Position numbers and translations under genes: made by a program. This document shows positions 53,952 through 63,725 of a DNA stretch of 64,000 bases, piece by piece. Where the stretch lies: the NCBI GenBank assembly GCA_947497905.1, contig CANMIH010000001.1, forward strand, positions 1,054,001 through 1,118,000, read 5' to 3'. Source of the DNA: an uncultured Pelagimonas sp. Lineage in GTDB: Bacteria > Pseudomonadota > Alphaproteobacteria > Rhodobacterales > Rhodobacteraceae. Numbering within the stretch: position 1 is the stretch's first letter; each line of letters opens with the position of its first letter. The notes under the pieces are model-generated. The model saw only the letters and a list, made by a program, of their open reading frames with translations, had not been told where the DNA came from and searched no databases.

Positions 53952-54478
53952 CCTGCTGCCCCGTCAAATGGCGTTGTCCCGATGCGCGGCCCCCCGTCGG
54001 GTCATCAGGCAAGCCACGATCCGTCACGCATCAAAGATGCGTGCAGGGCCAGATTTCTCTGGTTTTACTATCGATGTCTTGTGTCTTGTCCCAATGCAGG
54101 TGAAATCCACCATATATAGTGGCATCCCTTCCGCCCCCCACAAATTGGCGGATGAACCCATATCGGGTCAACGGATTTTTTACGAAATTCGGCATATATT
54201 TGGTGTTGACGTAACATGCGCACACAAGTGGTGCACATCGCCGTCCGATTCATCCACAGAAGGTAAACGAAGGGTTAACCAAAGCCACGCACCCCGAGAA
54301 ACTGCGGCCTATTCATCCACAGGCTGAATGCAAAAAGCCTCACTTTGTGGACAACTTCGAGAAGCGAAATACAGCCTCAACGCTCGCAGAATCGAATCAA
54401 CCGCCGATCAATGCGGCTCTGAAACCATAAGATCAACTTCGCCCCCCAATGGGGTGATTTTTCACAATTTCGTTGAAG
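53952..54478. other. non-coding region upstream of nrdJ
   Basis: 527 bp with no supportable gene on either strand. Short frames of 60-130 codons on both strands lack ribosome-binding sites and recognisable products. It should contain the nrdJ promoter and the NrdR-box-like site listed below. I saw no cobalamin riboswitch consensus. Confidence 0.5.
54107..54122. promoter_or_regulatory. NrdR-box-like palindrome upstream of nrdJ
   Basis: CCACCATATATAGTGG matches the NrdR consensus acaCwAtATaTwGtgt at most positions. A weaker candidate, GGCATATATTTGGTGT, lies at 54192-54207. NrdR represses ribonucleotide reductase genes in many bacteria; boxes usually occur in pairs about 31 bp apart. The spacing here is wider, so the second site is doubtful. 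Confidence 0.5.
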
Positions 54479-54555
54479 TGGTCGGGGCGGCGAGATTCGA
54501 ACTCACGACCTTCTGTACCCAAAACAGACGCGCTACCAGGCTGCGCCACGCCCCG
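54479..54555 (-). tRNA. tRNA-Pro (UGG)
   Basis: The reverse complement begins CGGGGCGTGGCGCAGCCTGG and ends with the matching CGCCCCG-A-CCA. The 7-bp acceptor stem, D-loop GCCTGGT, T-loop GTTCGAATC and anticodon arm TCTGT-TTTGGGT-ACAGA are all present, giving anticodon TGG. 77 nt including an encoded CCA. Confidence 0.96.
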
Positions 54556-54597
54556 ACTGATGGGGGGTTTAATACCCCCGATTGAGAAAGGAAACCC

Positions 54598-55125
54598 CTA
54601 ATTTGCACCACAGGGCCAAATAGGTGAAAAAATTGCAGGATGCCTCAGTTGAGCGCCCGGTTTGATCCCCAGTTGAGCCGCCAAACCACCATTGATCTCA
54701 AATACATACTGAACTTTGCCCTGCCCCGGAATAGCCGTGAGATCACCGGGAATCGCATTGGAATGCACCTTCACGACACGCCCATTTTCATCCGCAAAGA
54801 TCATATCAAGCGGGATCAGGGTGTTTTTCATCCAGAAGGTAACCTGCTGGGGATATTCGTAGACAAAGAGCATTCCGCGACTGGCGGGCATCTGGGCCAC
54901 ATGCATCAGGCCCTGTGCCCTCTCAGACTGTGTATCCGCAACATCCGCCCCGAACCGGGCAACACCAAATGGCCCGCGTAGCCAAACAACATCGTCCTGA
55001 CATTGGTATCTGGAATCAGAAACGGGCAACTCGGCTTTTGCCGTGCTGCCCGTATTCGTTTCTGCAAAGGCAGGGCCAATGGCCCCAACCAAACTTAGTA
55101 CTATCGCGGTAATGCGGCTTCCCAT
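54598..55125 (-). CDS. DUF192-family exported protein
   Basis: 175 aa with a Sec signal ([21 protein letters not shown]). The DUF192 core is clear: [45 protein letters not shown] and the terminal [18 protein letters not shown]. The biochemical function is unknown; family members are small extracytoplasmic beta proteins. Its start lies 25 nt inside the cold-shock gene, with GGAAGTG 5 nt before the ATG, so translation is probably coupled. Confidence 0.88.
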   Translation of the reverse strand: MGSRITAIVLSLVGAIGPAFAETNTGSTAKAELPVSDSRYQCQDDVVWLRGPFGVARFGADVADTQSERAQGLMHVAQMPASRGMLFVYEYPQQVTFWMKNTLIPLDMIFADENGRVVKVHSNAIPGDLTAIPGQGKVQYVFEINGGLAAQLGIKPGAQLRHPAIFSPIWPCGAN

Positions 55126-55607
55126 GCGTTCACTTCCATCGCCATGCGGCCCCGCTTGCCGTCGATCACCCGAACTGCAAGGGCTTCACCCGGCTGCAGA
55201 TCTGAGAGGCCCGACCGACGCAGGACTTCGATATGAATGAACACATCATCGGATTTTCCAAACACATTTGCAAATCCGAAACCTTTAGCTTTGTCGAACC
55301 ACTTCACGCGTGCTGGCTCAAGCGGTGTCGCTGCGAGCACTTCGTCATCGACGAAGTCAAAATCTGCCAAGGCTGCACCTTCAGGCGCATCTGGCGGCTG
55401 AATGCTCAGCACTTCGGTGGCTTGAACACCGCGATCAGTTTCTTGAATCGCGATCTCGATTACCGCGCCATCAGCGACGGAACTTTGACCGAAATTGCGA
55501 AGCACGTTTGCATGCAAAAGAATATCCGGGCCGCCTGTATCAGAGACGACGAACCCAAATCCCTTCACAGGATCAAACCATTTTACCTTGCCCGCTATTC
55601 GGACCAT
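55101..55607 (-). CDS. double cold-shock-domain protein
   Basis: 168 aa from the ATG at 55607. The N-terminal CSD (GKVKWFDPVKGFGFVVSD, residues ~6-70) and C-terminal CSD (ARVKWFDKAKGFGFANVFGKSDDVFIHIEVLRR, ~100-165) both retain the aromatic RNP1-like KGFGF motif. They are joined by an acidic linker. It should bind single-stranded RNA or DNA. Two-CSD proteins are common in alphaproteobacteria. The ribosome-binding site before this ATG is weak, but a longer N-terminal extension looks non-homologous. Confidence 0.88.
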   Translation of the reverse strand: MVRIAGKVKWFDPVKGFGFVVSDTGGPDILLHANVLRNFGQSSVADGAVIEIAIQETDRGVQATEVLSIQPPDAPEGAALADFDFVDDEVLAATPLEPARVKWFDKAKGFGFANVFGKSDDVFIHIEVLRRSGLSDLQPGEALAVRVIDGKRGRMAMEVNAWEAALPR

Positions 55608-55768
55608 ATCATTGTCTTGCTGTATCAAACCCAACTTCCAGTGATGAACTGACGTATCCCCACTGCACTCTTGGAGCAAGTAACAGGTTAGTTGCAAGCC
55701 ATCCTTTAGCGTATATTTTGTGTCAGTACCGTTCACGTGACGTGAAATACACACAATAATTAGTCAAC

Positions 55769-56374
55769 TTATGGTGACAAACGCACAATTTTCCAACTGT
55801 CGCTCACATTTTCGCGAACCCAACGGAATCGATCATGAAGTCGAAATTCACCATCGGCCCAGAACTCGATCTCGGAAGGAATCAGGCGATACCCGCCCCA
55901 AAAAGGTGGTCTCTTGGGCATCGGACCCTTGGTCGCGGTCACTTTGGCAACTTCGGCCATTAGTGCGCCACGCGAGGAAAGCGGCTGCGATTGTTTGGAC
56001 GCCCAGGCGCCTAGCCGACTTTTGAGAGACCGTGAGGCAAAGTAGGCGTCCGCCTGGGGGCCGTCTTCGCGCGAGATTTCACCACGCACCCGAATCTGAC
56101 GTCGCAGACTTTTCCAATGCATCACAAATGCAGCCTTGCCCTGCCCATCCAACTCCTGCGCCTTGGCGCTTCCGTAGTTGGTATAGAAGACAAAAGCATC
56201 GTCTTCGATGTCCTTGAGCAGCACCATGCGTGCGTTGGGCAAGCCATCCGCATCCACCGTTGACAGAGCAATAGCATTGGGATCGTTCACTTCAGTGGCT
56301 TCCGCTTCGGCCAACCATGTGCGGGCGATGACAAAGGGGTCATCTCCGGCAAAAATCCCAGCTCTATCGCTCAT
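55769..56374 (-). CDS. pdxH: pyridoxamine/pyridoxine 5'-phosphate oxidase
   Basis: 201 aa. This FMN enzyme makes pyridoxal 5'-phosphate. Motifs present: [44 protein letters not shown], the [14 protein letters not shown] segment and the C-terminal [15 protein letters not shown] with the RxHDR motif. The ATG at 56374 has AAGGAGAG upstream; the frame extends further but the family N-terminus begins near here. Confidence 0.95.
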   Translation of the reverse strand: MSDRAGIFAGDDPFVIARTWLAEAEATEVNDPNAIALSTVDADGLPNARMVLLKDIEDDAFVFYTNYGSAKAQELDGQGKAAFVMHWKSLRRQIRVRGEISREDGPQADAYFASRSLKSRLGAWASKQSQPLSSRGALMAEVAKVTATKGPMPKRPPFWGGYRLIPSEIEFWADGEFRLHDRFRWVRENVSDSWKIVRLSP

Positions 56375-56607
56375 CTGCGCTCTCCTTATTCGTGACGCGA
56401 TGTTCACCCTACCCGGTCAGAGTTGCAACCCGATTTGCCACCTTTTGATCTATCAAGATGCAGGTCTGTACGTTCGCTCGGAAATTGCTCAATCTAAGGG
56501 CCGGGGTTGCGTTTTAGTGGTTCAATGCCATTGCAACGCTTGACCGGTTGAAAGAAGGCTGCTTCACACCTCAATGTCACGCAACGACCCAAGGTATGGA
56601 GAGTCTC

Positions 56608-57210
56608 ATGGAATGGACCCACGTCTTTGCTTTTAATGCCGCGCTTCTGGCGGCTATGGCCGCGCCAGGTCCTGCTTTGCTCTTCGCGTTGCGTCAATCA
56701 ATCTCGGGCGGTTTCGCCAAGGGGTTTTCAACCGGGATGGGGCTTGCTTTCGCGGCGACATTCTGGACAGCTGCCGCGCTTTTGGGGTTGGAAGTCGTCT
56801 TCATCCTGTTTCCCTCGACCTATCTCGTGATGAAATTTGTAGGTGCCGCTTACTTGATCCGAGTGGCATATGTGTTGTGGCGTGATGCAAAATCTCCGAT
56901 CTCGGAAAGCATCACATCACATGGCCGGGCGTTTCGCGACGGACTTCTGGTCAACCTTTCTAACCCTAAATCAGTGTTGTTCTCCGCTTCAGTTCTTGTG
57001 GTAATTTTCCCTAGTGGTCTGGTCATCTGGGAGAAAGCGGCGATCGTTCTCAACCACCTGATGGTTGAGATGCTTGTTTACACCTTATTTGCCGCCCTGC
57101 TCTCGTCAGCCCCAGCTCGACATGGGTATCTGGCCATGAAGCCGGCAATAGACCGTGTATCGTCTCTATTGTTGGGCGCATTGGGGCTGCGTCTTTTGCT
57201 TGCCAAATAA
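56608..57210 (+). CDS. LysE-family amino acid/metabolite exporter
   Basis: 200 aa with about 6 membrane segments. The LysE/RhtB opening AAPGPALLFALRQSISGGFAKGF and the NLSNPKSVLFSASVLVVIFP segment are typical. The exported compound is unknown. I prefer the ATG at 56608, with GGAGAG upstream; one at 56596 is also possible. A second LysE gene follows 64 bp downstream on the same strand. Confidence 0.9.
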   Translation: MEWTHVFAFNAALLAAMAAPGPALLFALRQSISGGFAKGFSTGMGLAFAATFWTAAALLGLEVVFILFPSTYLVMKFVGAAYLIRVAYVLWRDAKSPISESITSHGRAFRDGLLVNLSNPKSVLFSASVLVVIFPSGLVIWEKAAIVLNHLMVEMLVYTLFAALLSSAPARHGYLAMKPAIDRVSSLLLGALGLRLLLAK

Positions 57211-57274
57211 AGCAGTACTTGCCCTAGGGTGGCGCTATATCTTATAGCCGCAAAAACCGATCTAGGGACATGAC

Positions 57275-57886
57275 ATGACAACTGCTGCATTTATCTCGGT
57301 CGTATTGATCCATCTAATGGCCGCGGTCAGTCCCGGACCGTCCTTTGTCATGGCCCTTCGCACCGCAGCTTCGGAAGGATTTCGCACTGCCGCTGCGCTT
57401 GCATTAGGGTTTGGTCTCGGAGCCGTACTTTGGGCCACCGCCGCAATGGCCGGTCTGGCCTTGTTGTTCGAGATTGTCCCGCTCCTGTTTGTCGGCCTTA
57501 AGGTCGTGGGGGGGCTGTTTCTTGTCTACATCGCCGTTATGATGTGGCGCCACGCACGCGAGCCCATGGCCGAAAATGATATGCAGGCCCCTCGCAGCGC
57601 TGGCGCGGCGGTACGTCTTGGTTTTTTGACATTTGCGACAAACCCTAAGCCTGCCATCTTTTTTGGGGCGGTCTTTGTCGGGCTGGTTCCTGCAGACACG
57701 TCACTTGCGATGCGCTGTGCTTTGATTGTGGCCATTTTTGCGAATGAAACGCTGTGGTATCTGTTGGTGGCCCGGATCTTCTCGACCGCGCGAGCCCGCT
57801 CTGCCTATGCCCGTATGAAAACTTCGGTGGATCGCGCCTTTGGTGGCCTGATCGCACTGTTTGGCGTTAAAATCGCCCTCACATAA
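57275..57886 (+). CDS. LysE-family exporter, second copy
   Basis: 203 aa, about 6 membrane segments. It has the LysE signature AVSPGPSFVMALRTAASEGFRTA and FLTFATNPKPAIFFGAVFVGLVP. It is only moderately similar to its neighbour, so the two are paralogues rather than a recent duplication. It lies between the first exporter and gpt, all on the plus strand. Confidence 0.9.
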   Translation: MTTAAFISVVLIHLMAAVSPGPSFVMALRTAASEGFRTAAALALGFGLGAVLWATAAMAGLALLFEIVPLLFVGLKVVGGLFLVYIAVMMWRHAREPMAENDMQAPRSAGAAVRLGFLTFATNPKPAIFFGAVFVGLVPADTSLAMRCALIVAIFANETLWYLLVARIFSTARARSAYARMKTSVDRAFGGLIALFGVKIALT

Positions 57887-57910
57887 TAGCTTATCTGCCA
57901 AGAGGACCTC

Positions 57911-58420
57911 ATGACCGATCGTCTGCCCCACGAAAAAGGATTCCATGTCAGCTGGGACCAGCTGCACCGTGACGCCCGCGCCCTCGCCTGGCGCCTGCAG
58001 GGACAAGGCCCGGAAGCGGAGGGCACATGGAAAGCCGTCGTCGCCATCACCCGCGGCGGTATGGCACCTGCAATGATCATCGCCCGCGAATTGGATATTC
58101 GCCTTGTCGATACCATCAGCGTCAAAAGCTACAACCACCAGACCCAGAGCGAACCCTCTGTGATCAAAGCCCCCGATATGGATGTGATCGGTGATGGCAC
58201 AGGCGTTCTTGTGATCGACGACCTGGTGGATACGGGCAAAACACTTGAAGTTGTCCGCAAGCATATGCCCAAAGCCCATATTGCAACGGTCTATGCCAAA
58301 CCAATGGGACGTCCTCAGGTCGACAGCTTCATCACCGAAGTAAGCCAGGACACCTGGATCTTCTTCCCCTGGGATATGGCGTTGCAATACGTCAAACCCT
58401 ACACGGGCAAAGACGACTAA
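57911..58420 (+). CDS. gpt: xanthine-guanine phosphoribosyltransferase
   Basis: 169 aa. It salvages xanthine and guanine with PRPP. The PRPP-binding signature [17 protein letters not shown] is complete, the N-terminal loop [17 protein letters not shown] matches the family, and the C-terminal [15 protein letters not shown] is the typical XGPRT ending. The ATG at 57911 follows AGAGGACCTC. A clear terminator follows. Confidence 0.93.
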   Translation: MTDRLPHEKGFHVSWDQLHRDARALAWRLQGQGPEAEGTWKAVVAITRGGMAPAMIIARELDIRLVDTISVKSYNHQTQSEPSVIKAPDMDVIGDGTGVLVIDDLVDTGKTLEVVRKHMPKAHIATVYAKPMGRPQVDSFITEVSQDTWIFFPWDMALQYVKPYTGKDD

Positions 58421-58428
58421 AAAATCTC

Positions 58429-58461
58429 AGACCGGGCCTGATCACAGCGCCCGGTCTTTTT
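58429..58461 (+). terminator. terminator after gpt
   Basis: AGACCGGGC pairs with GCCCGGTCT (58449-58457) and is followed by TTTTTTT. It starts 8 nt after the gpt stop. Confidence 0.9.
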
Positions 58462-58559
58462 TTGTCCGGAACACAAAGGTTTCGCAAAAAATCTTGATCT
58501 GCCTCTGGTATCCTGTGCCAGAACCGACAAAGGTGTCGCGCAATACGAATTGATACCGC

Positions 58560-59759
58560 ATGAGACAGATCAACATGACATCGGCAACGCGCAACACGTT
58601 TACTCCACCCATTCCAGAATCACGCCGTTGGGTGGAAGGCGTCGCGTTCCCCGCAGATCGTCCTTTGATCAACCTTAGCCAAGCCGCCCCGGCTGATCCG
58701 CCGCCAGCCCCGCTTTTGAATGCCATGAGTGATGCGCTCACCCGGGATGACACCCATCTGTACGGGGCCGTTCTTGGCCGTGATGATCTGCGCGCGGGTC
58801 TCGCCAAGGCCTGGTCTGGCTTCTACGGCGCAGATGTTTCGCCAGATCAAACTGCTATCACAGCAGGCTGCAATCAGGCTTTTGCCGCCGTGATCGCCGC
58901 CACCTGTGGATCTGGGGATGAGGTGATCATTCCAACGCCTTGGTATTTCAATCACAAAATGTGGCTGGACATGGCAAATGTTGCTGCGGTTCCTCTTGCG
59001 ACAGGCGCGGATTTGCTGCCCGACCCAGCCAAAGCCCGCGCCTTGATCACCGACAAAACCCGCGCCATTGCTCTGGTGAGCCCCAACAACCCATGTGGTG
59101 TGGAGTATGCGCCGTCGCTGATCCGCGAGTTCTTTGATCTTGCACGGGAAAACGGCATCAAACTCATCTTAGATGAGACCTATCGCGACTTCCACAGCGT
59201 TCCAGGTGCGCCGCATGAGCTTTTAGAGATACCCGATTGGGATGACACGCTGATCCAGCTTTATAGCTTCTCCAAAAGCTTTCGTCTGACAGGGCATCGC
59301 GTAGGGGCGTTTTTTGGCAACGCCGATCTCATGTTTGAAGCCGAAAAATTTCTAGATACCGTCGCAATTTGCCCCACACAGTTGGGTCAGATCGCGGCAT
59401 TGTTTGGGCTAGAAAACCTGTCCGACTGGCTTAGCGAACAGAGACAGGAAGTTCTCGATCGTCGGGCCGCTGTTGAAGAACATTTCGCGCCCCTCGCAAG
59501 CAAAGGTTGGCACCTGCGTGGTGTGGGCGCCTATTTTGCATATATTGAACATGATTTTGCCCAGTCGTCGGATGAGATCGCCCAAAGGCTGGTCCATGAA
59601 GCAAGCCTTCTCTTGCTACCGGCATCAATGTTCCTGCCCGACAATGACCCTAGCGCTCCGCGCGCCTTCAGAATGGCCTACGCCAATATTGATCGTGCAG
59701 GAATTGCCGAAACTGCACGCCGTCTTGCGGCATTGGACTGGCCCCTTGCGGGGGCCTGA
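58560..59759 (+). CDS. class I/II aminotransferase
   Basis: 399 aa, PLP fold-type I. Motifs: AAPADPPPAPLL near the N-terminus, TAGCNQAFAAVIAATCGSGDEVIIPTPWYFNH, the SPNNPCGVEYAPSLI loop, the Asp in ILDETYRDF and the PLP Lys in YSFSKSFRLTGHRVGAFF. It transfers amino groups between an amino acid and a 2-oxo acid; the substrate is not identified. An ATG at 58575 is a possible alternative start. It stands alone between the gpt terminator and the foldase gene. Confidence 0.88.
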   Translation: MRQINMTSATRNTFTPPIPESRRWVEGVAFPADRPLINLSQAAPADPPPAPLLNAMSDALTRDDTHLYGAVLGRDDLRAGLAKAWSGFYGADVSPDQTAITAGCNQAFAAVIAATCGSGDEVIIPTPWYFNHKMWLDMANVAAVPLATGADLLPDPAKARALITDKTRAIALVSPNNPCGVEYAPSLIREFFDLARENGIKLILDETYRDFHSVPGAPHELLEIPDWDDTLIQLYSFSKSFRLTGHRVGAFFGNADLMFEAEKFLDTVAICPTQLGQIAALFGLENLSDWLSEQRQEVLDRRAAVEEHFAPLASKGWHLRGVGAYFAYIEHDFAQSSDEIAQRLVHEASLLLLPASMFLPDNDPSAPRAFRMAYANIDRAGIAETARRLAALDWPLAGA

Positions 59760-59803
59760 CAGGCGTCGTAACTAAAGCGGACGACCCGTCCAAGGAGAAA
59801 GAC

Positions 59804-61651
59804 ATGAGTGAGAAAAAAGGCAAAGTTGGCAAGACAATGGTCTATGGCCTGATGGGCCTGCTCTTTGTTGGATTGGGCGGGTTTGGCGCCACCAATTTCA
59901 GCGGTACAGTCCGCAGCGTGGGAAGCGTTGGTGACACAGATATCGACATCACCGAATACTCGCGGGCACTTCAGAACGAAATTCGGGCAGTTGAAGCACA
60001 AACCGGGCAGCCGCTGACTTTTCAACAGGCTCAGTTGTTTGGTCTGCCACAGCGCGCCCTGTCTCAGATGGTTGTGACCACAGCGCTTGAAAATGAAGCC
60101 CGCGAGATTGGTATCTCGATCGGTGATACGCGTCTGGCCGACGACCTGCGGAATGTTCAGGCGTTTCAGGGTCCCGACGGTCAATTCAATCGTGACAGCT
60201 ACCGGTTTGCTTTGGACAATGCCGGCCTCTCTGAGCGCGAGTTCGAAGAAGGCCTGCGCTCAGAAAGCGCCAGCACAATTCTGCAAGGCTCTGTTTTGGC
60301 AGGCGTTCGCCTTCCGGACACCTATATCAATACCTTGATCGATTTCGCCCAGGAACGTCGCGCCTTTACCTGGGCACGGGTCTCGCTTGAGACACTGACC
60401 ACCGGCATAACCGAAGCCACGGAAGAAGAGCTTCAGGCCTGGTATGATGACAATATCGACCGTTTCACCATCCCGGAGACCAAACAGCTTACTTATGTCT
60501 GGCTGACCCCAGATATGATCCTCGACACCGTAGAGGTGGATGAAGCGTCTCTGCGCGCGGCCTATGAAGAGCGCGAGGCAGAATTTAACCTGCCCGAGCG
60601 TCGTTTGGTCGAGCGACTGGTCTTTGGGGATGAAGCCGAAGCCCAGGCGGCGTCTGAACGTTTGACAGCCGGTGAGGTAACGTTCGAAGACCTGGTGACC
60701 GAGCGCGGGCTTCAACTGGCTGATGTAGACCTCGGAGATGTCACTGTAGATGACCTTGGTGCCGCCGCAGATGCGGTATTTGCCGCCGAGGTCGGGGCCG
60801 TTAGTGCACCCGCCACATCGGATTTTGGCCCGGCTCTTTTCCGGGTAAACGCCGTATTGCCCGCTCAGTCAACGAGCTACGAAGAGGCCCTGCCCGACCT
60901 GCGCGATTCTCTGGCGCTTGATCGCGCACGTCGTGTGATTGACGGCCAAGCGCAGAGCTTTGATGACGAGCTGGCCGCCGGGGCGACAATCGAAGAATTG
61001 GCTGAGGGCAGTGATCTTGCGCTGGCCACAATGGGCTGGACCGGTGCCAATGCCGAAGACGCCGCCGGTTACGAAGCCTTCCGTGAACTGGCCACTTCGG
61101 TTGCTGACGGTGACTACCCAACAATTGGCCAACTTGGCGATGGTGGCATTTTTGCACTTCGCCTGGATGAGATAACTCCCGCAACTCCCCGTCCCTTCGA
61201 AGAAGTCCGTGATGACGTTCTGAGCGGTTGGGAACAGAGCGCGCGCCTTACTGCGCTTGTTGAGTTCGCTCAAACTCAGGCGGATCAAATTGAAACTGGT
61301 GCCGACTTTGCGTCGCTCAATCTCGAGGCGACTTCGGAAGAGGGTCTTACCCGCAACGCCGCTGGGAATGACATGCCCATCGAAGTACTCGAGGCCGTGT
61401 TCACTTTGGAGGCTGGTCAAGCGATTGCACTGGCATCAGGGGATGGCGCCGTGATTGTCAAACTCGACACCATTATCGCAGCCGACCGCGAAGACGAAAC
61501 TGCACAGATGTTGCGCAATTTCTATGGTGATCAGGCGGCCAATGACGTTTCCGAAGACCTGTTCCGAGCGCTGGCCACCGACATTCAGACCCGCGCCGGT
61601 GTTGAAATCAATCAAGCGGCCATAAACGCCGTACACGCCAACTTTCAGTAA
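59804..61651 (+). CDS. periplasmic PPIase/foldase, PpiD/SurA-like
   Basis: 615 aa. A short cytosolic start is followed by one membrane anchor (MVYGLMGLLFVGLGGFGA, ~14-31). A SurA_N-like helical domain follows (SVGDTDIDITEYSRALQNEIR to ~190), then parvulin-like segments (ETKQLTYVWLTPDMI, LVERLVFGDEAEAQAASERL). It should assist folding of exported proteins at the inner membrane. The PPIase core is diverged and may be inactive. AAGGAG lies 9 nt before the ATG. trpE follows 9 nt after the stop. Confidence 0.85.
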   Translation: MSEKKGKVGKTMVYGLMGLLFVGLGGFGATNFSGTVRSVGSVGDTDIDITEYSRALQNEIRAVEAQTGQPLTFQQAQLFGLPQRALSQMVVTTALENEAREIGISIGDTRLADDLRNVQAFQGPDGQFNRDSYRFALDNAGLSEREFEEGLRSESASTILQGSVLAGVRLPDTYINTLIDFAQERRAFTWARVSLETLTTGITEATEEELQAWYDDNIDRFTIPETKQLTYVWLTPDMILDTVEVDEASLRAAYEEREAEFNLPERRLVERLVFGDEAEAQAASERLTAGEVTFEDLVTERGLQLADVDLGDVTVDDLGAAADAVFAAEVGAVSAPATSDFGPALFRVNAVLPAQSTSYEEALPDLRDSLALDRARRVIDGQAQSFDDELAAGATIEELAEGSDLALATMGWTGANAEDAAGYEAFRELATSVADGDYPTIGQLGDGGIFALRLDEITPATPRPFEEVRDDVLSGWEQSARLTALVEFAQTQADQIETGADFASLNLEATSEEGLTRNAAGNDMPIEVLEAVFTLEAGQAIALASGDGAVIVKLDTIIAADREDETAQMLRNFYGDQAANDVSEDLFRALATDIQTRAGVEINQAAINAVHANFQ

Positions 61652-61660
61652 GGCAGGTTT

Positions 61661-63172
61661 ATGAGCAACTTGACGCCCAGCTTTGATGAGTTCGCGAGCC
61701 GCTATGACGCCGGTGAAAATCAGGTGGTCTATTCCCGCTTGGCGGCCGATCTGGATACGCCGGTTTCTTTGATGCTTAAGCTGACCGGTGCCGCGCGTGA
61801 CAGCTTCATGCTCGAATCAGTCACTGGGGGCGAAGTGCGCGGTCGCTATTCGATCATTGGGATGAAACCCGATCTGATTTGGCAATGTCACGGCACAGAA
61901 AGCCGGATCAATCGTCAAGCGCGCTTCGACCCGGACAGCTTTACGGCGCAAGACGGTGACCCTCTGGCCAACCTAAGGGCCCTTTTGGCTGAAAGCCGGA
62001 TTGATCTGCCCGAGGATCTTCCACAAGCGGCCGCTGGTCTGTTTGGGTATCTTGGCTACGACATGATCCGGCTTGTCGAACATCTGCCAAACGTAAATCC
62101 GGATCCGCTTGGCCTGCCCGATGCCTGCATGATGCGCCCGTCTGTTGTCGCGGTTCTGGATGGTGTCAAAGGTGAGGTGACTGTTGTCTCTCCTGCCTGG
62201 GTACAAGACGGTGTCTCGGCACGTGCGGCATATGCCCAAGCTGCCGAACGCGTGATGGATGCTGTGCGCGATCTTGAGCGCGCGCTGCCACAGGCGCGCA
62301 CCTTGGGCGATGCGGCAGAACTCGGCACCCCAGTGTCGAATTTCACCCATGACGGATACAAAGCTGCGGTCGAAAAAGCCAAGGATTACATTCGCGCAGG
62401 CGATATCTTTCAAGTGGTGCCTGCACAGCGCTGGACGCAGGATTTCCCGCTTCCTCCCTTTGCATTGTACAGGTCGTTGCGACGCACCAACCCTTCGCCG
62501 TTTATGTTCCACTTCAACTTCGGCGGTTTTCAAGTGATCGGGGCCTCGCCGGAAATCCTTGTCCGTGTCTTCGGCAATGAGGTCACCATTCGCCCTATCG
62601 CGGGCACACGTCCCCGCGGCGCCACACCAGAAGAAGACAATGCGCTAGAAGCCGATCTTTTGGCGGATCGAAAAGAACTGGCGGAACACCTAATGCTGCT
62701 GGATCTAGGGCGCAACGATGTGGGACGTGTCGCCAAAATTGGCACTGTGCGCCCCACGGAAGAGTTCATCATCGAGCGCTACAGCCACGTGATGCATATC
62801 GTCTCCAATGTGGTGGGCGAACTGCACGAGGACCAAGATGCCCTGTCGGCCTTCTTTGCCGGTATGCCTGCGGGAACGGTTTCCGGCGCGCCCAAGGTGC
62901 GTGCGATGGAGATCATCGACGAGTTGGAACCAGAAAAGCGCGGCGTTTATGGCGGTGGTGTTGGCTATTTCAGCGCGGGTGGCGATATGGACATGTGTAT
63001 CGCCCTGCGCACAGCCATCGTTAAGGATGAAAAGCTTTATATTCAGGCCGGTGGCGGCGTTGTTTATGACAGTGATCCTGAAGCTGAATACCAGGAAACC
63101 GTCCATAAATCGAATGCCATTCGACGAGCTGCGGCGGATGCAGCCCGATTTACCGGTAACGGCAACGCATGA
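61661..63172 (+). CDS. trpE: anthranilate synthase component I
   Basis: 503 aa. It converts chorismate to anthranilate with the glutamine amidotransferase TrpG. The chorismate-binding core is intact: GDIFQVVPAQRW, SPFMFHFNFGGFQVIGASPEILVRV (split here), IRPIAGTRPRG, LDLGRNDVGRVAK, and PAGTVSGAPKVRAMEIIDELEP. No TrpG partner is present within the window. It follows the foldase gene after 9 nt, so the two are cotranscribed. I found no leader peptide for attenuation upstream. Confidence 0.96.
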   Translation: MSNLTPSFDEFASRYDAGENQVVYSRLAADLDTPVSLMLKLTGAARDSFMLESVTGGEVRGRYSIIGMKPDLIWQCHGTESRINRQARFDPDSFTAQDGDPLANLRALLAESRIDLPEDLPQAAAGLFGYLGYDMIRLVEHLPNVNPDPLGLPDACMMRPSVVAVLDGVKGEVTVVSPAWVQDGVSARAAYAQAAERVMDAVRDLERALPQARTLGDAAELGTPVSNFTHDGYKAAVEKAKDYIRAGDIFQVVPAQRWTQDFPLPPFALYRSLRRTNPSPFMFHFNFGGFQVIGASPEILVRVFGNEVTIRPIAGTRPRGATPEEDNALEADLLADRKELAEHLMLLDLGRNDVGRVAKIGTVRPTEEFIIERYSHVMHIVSNVVGELHEDQDALSAFFAGMPAGTVSGAPKVRAMEIIDELEPEKRGVYGGGVGYFSAGGDMDMCIALRTAIVKDEKLYIQAGGGVVYDSDPEAEYQETVHKSNAIRRAAADAARFTGNGNA

Positions 63173-63173
63173 A

Positions 63174-63196
63174 AAAAGGGGGCCAAGCCCCCTTTT
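63174..63196. terminator. terminator between trpE and sufE
   Basis: AAAAGGGGGC-CAA-GCCCCCTTTT, immediately after trpE and 22 nt before the end of the convergent sufE gene. It can act in both directions. Confidence 0.88.
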
Positions 63197-63217
63197 CTTT
63201 TGCCTCATTCGGTAAAT

Positions 63218-63616
63218 TTACCCCTGAGACTGAATCCGTTCGATCATGGCGCGCAACCCGTTTGACCGCTGGGCTGACAGATGTTCATTTAGCCCCAAAC
63301 GTCCCAGCTCGGCTTTGGCATCGACCGAGGCGATCTCAGACATTGGCAGGCCATCATACAGTTTGTGCAGCACCGCAATCAACCCGCTGACAATCATGGC
63401 GTCGCTTTCGCCTTGAAAATGAAACACGCCATCCTCTGGGGTCATATGTAGCCAGACCTGGCTCGCGCAGCCCTCAACTTTGGTGGCAGGCACTTTCAAG
63501 GCCTCCGGCAACGGATCAAGCGCCTTTCCCAACTCAATCACCATGCGATACCGATCTTCCCAATCCTCGAGAAACTCGAAATCTTCGACCACTTCTTCGA
63601 ATGCTGCCTGAGCCAT
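63218..63616 (-). CDS. sufE: SufE-family sulfur acceptor protein
   Basis: 132 aa. SufE accepts sulfur from the cysteine desulfurase SufS for iron-sulfur cluster assembly. The acceptor Cys lies in KVEGCASQVWLHM, and the family's LEDWEDRYRMVIELGKALDPLPE and DAMIVSGLIAVLHKLYDGLP segments are present. The ATG at 63616 has AAAGGAGAG upstream and gives the normal size; a longer frame to 63688 is unlikely. No other suf genes lie in the window. Confidence 0.93.
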   Translation of the reverse strand: MAQAAFEEVVEDFEFLEDWEDRYRMVIELGKALDPLPEALKVPATKVEGCASQVWLHMTPEDGVFHFQGESDAMIVSGLIAVLHKLYDGLPMSEIASVDAKAELGRLGLNEHLSAQRSNGLRAMIERIQSQG

Positions 63617-63725
63617 AACCACTCTCCTTTTCCCATCAGTTAGGCGGACAGACGCCAAAGGTCCAGAGGCGCTTTTCAAGTGGTGCAAATTGGGGTAATT
63701 CGGATGCAGTCAATGAGGCAGAGCT

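Noticed and set aside
53952-54478. Cobalamin riboswitch before nrdJ
   Set aside because: A riboswitch would be plausible for a B12 enzyme, but I could not find the B12-box or the paired arms.
54479-54555. tRNA-Pro as an integration site
   Set aside because: Both flanks carry ordinary chromosomal genes and I saw no repeat of the tRNA end nearby.
56608-57886. Recent tandem duplication of LysE genes
   Set aside because: The two proteins share only family motifs; they are old paralogues or independent acquisitions.
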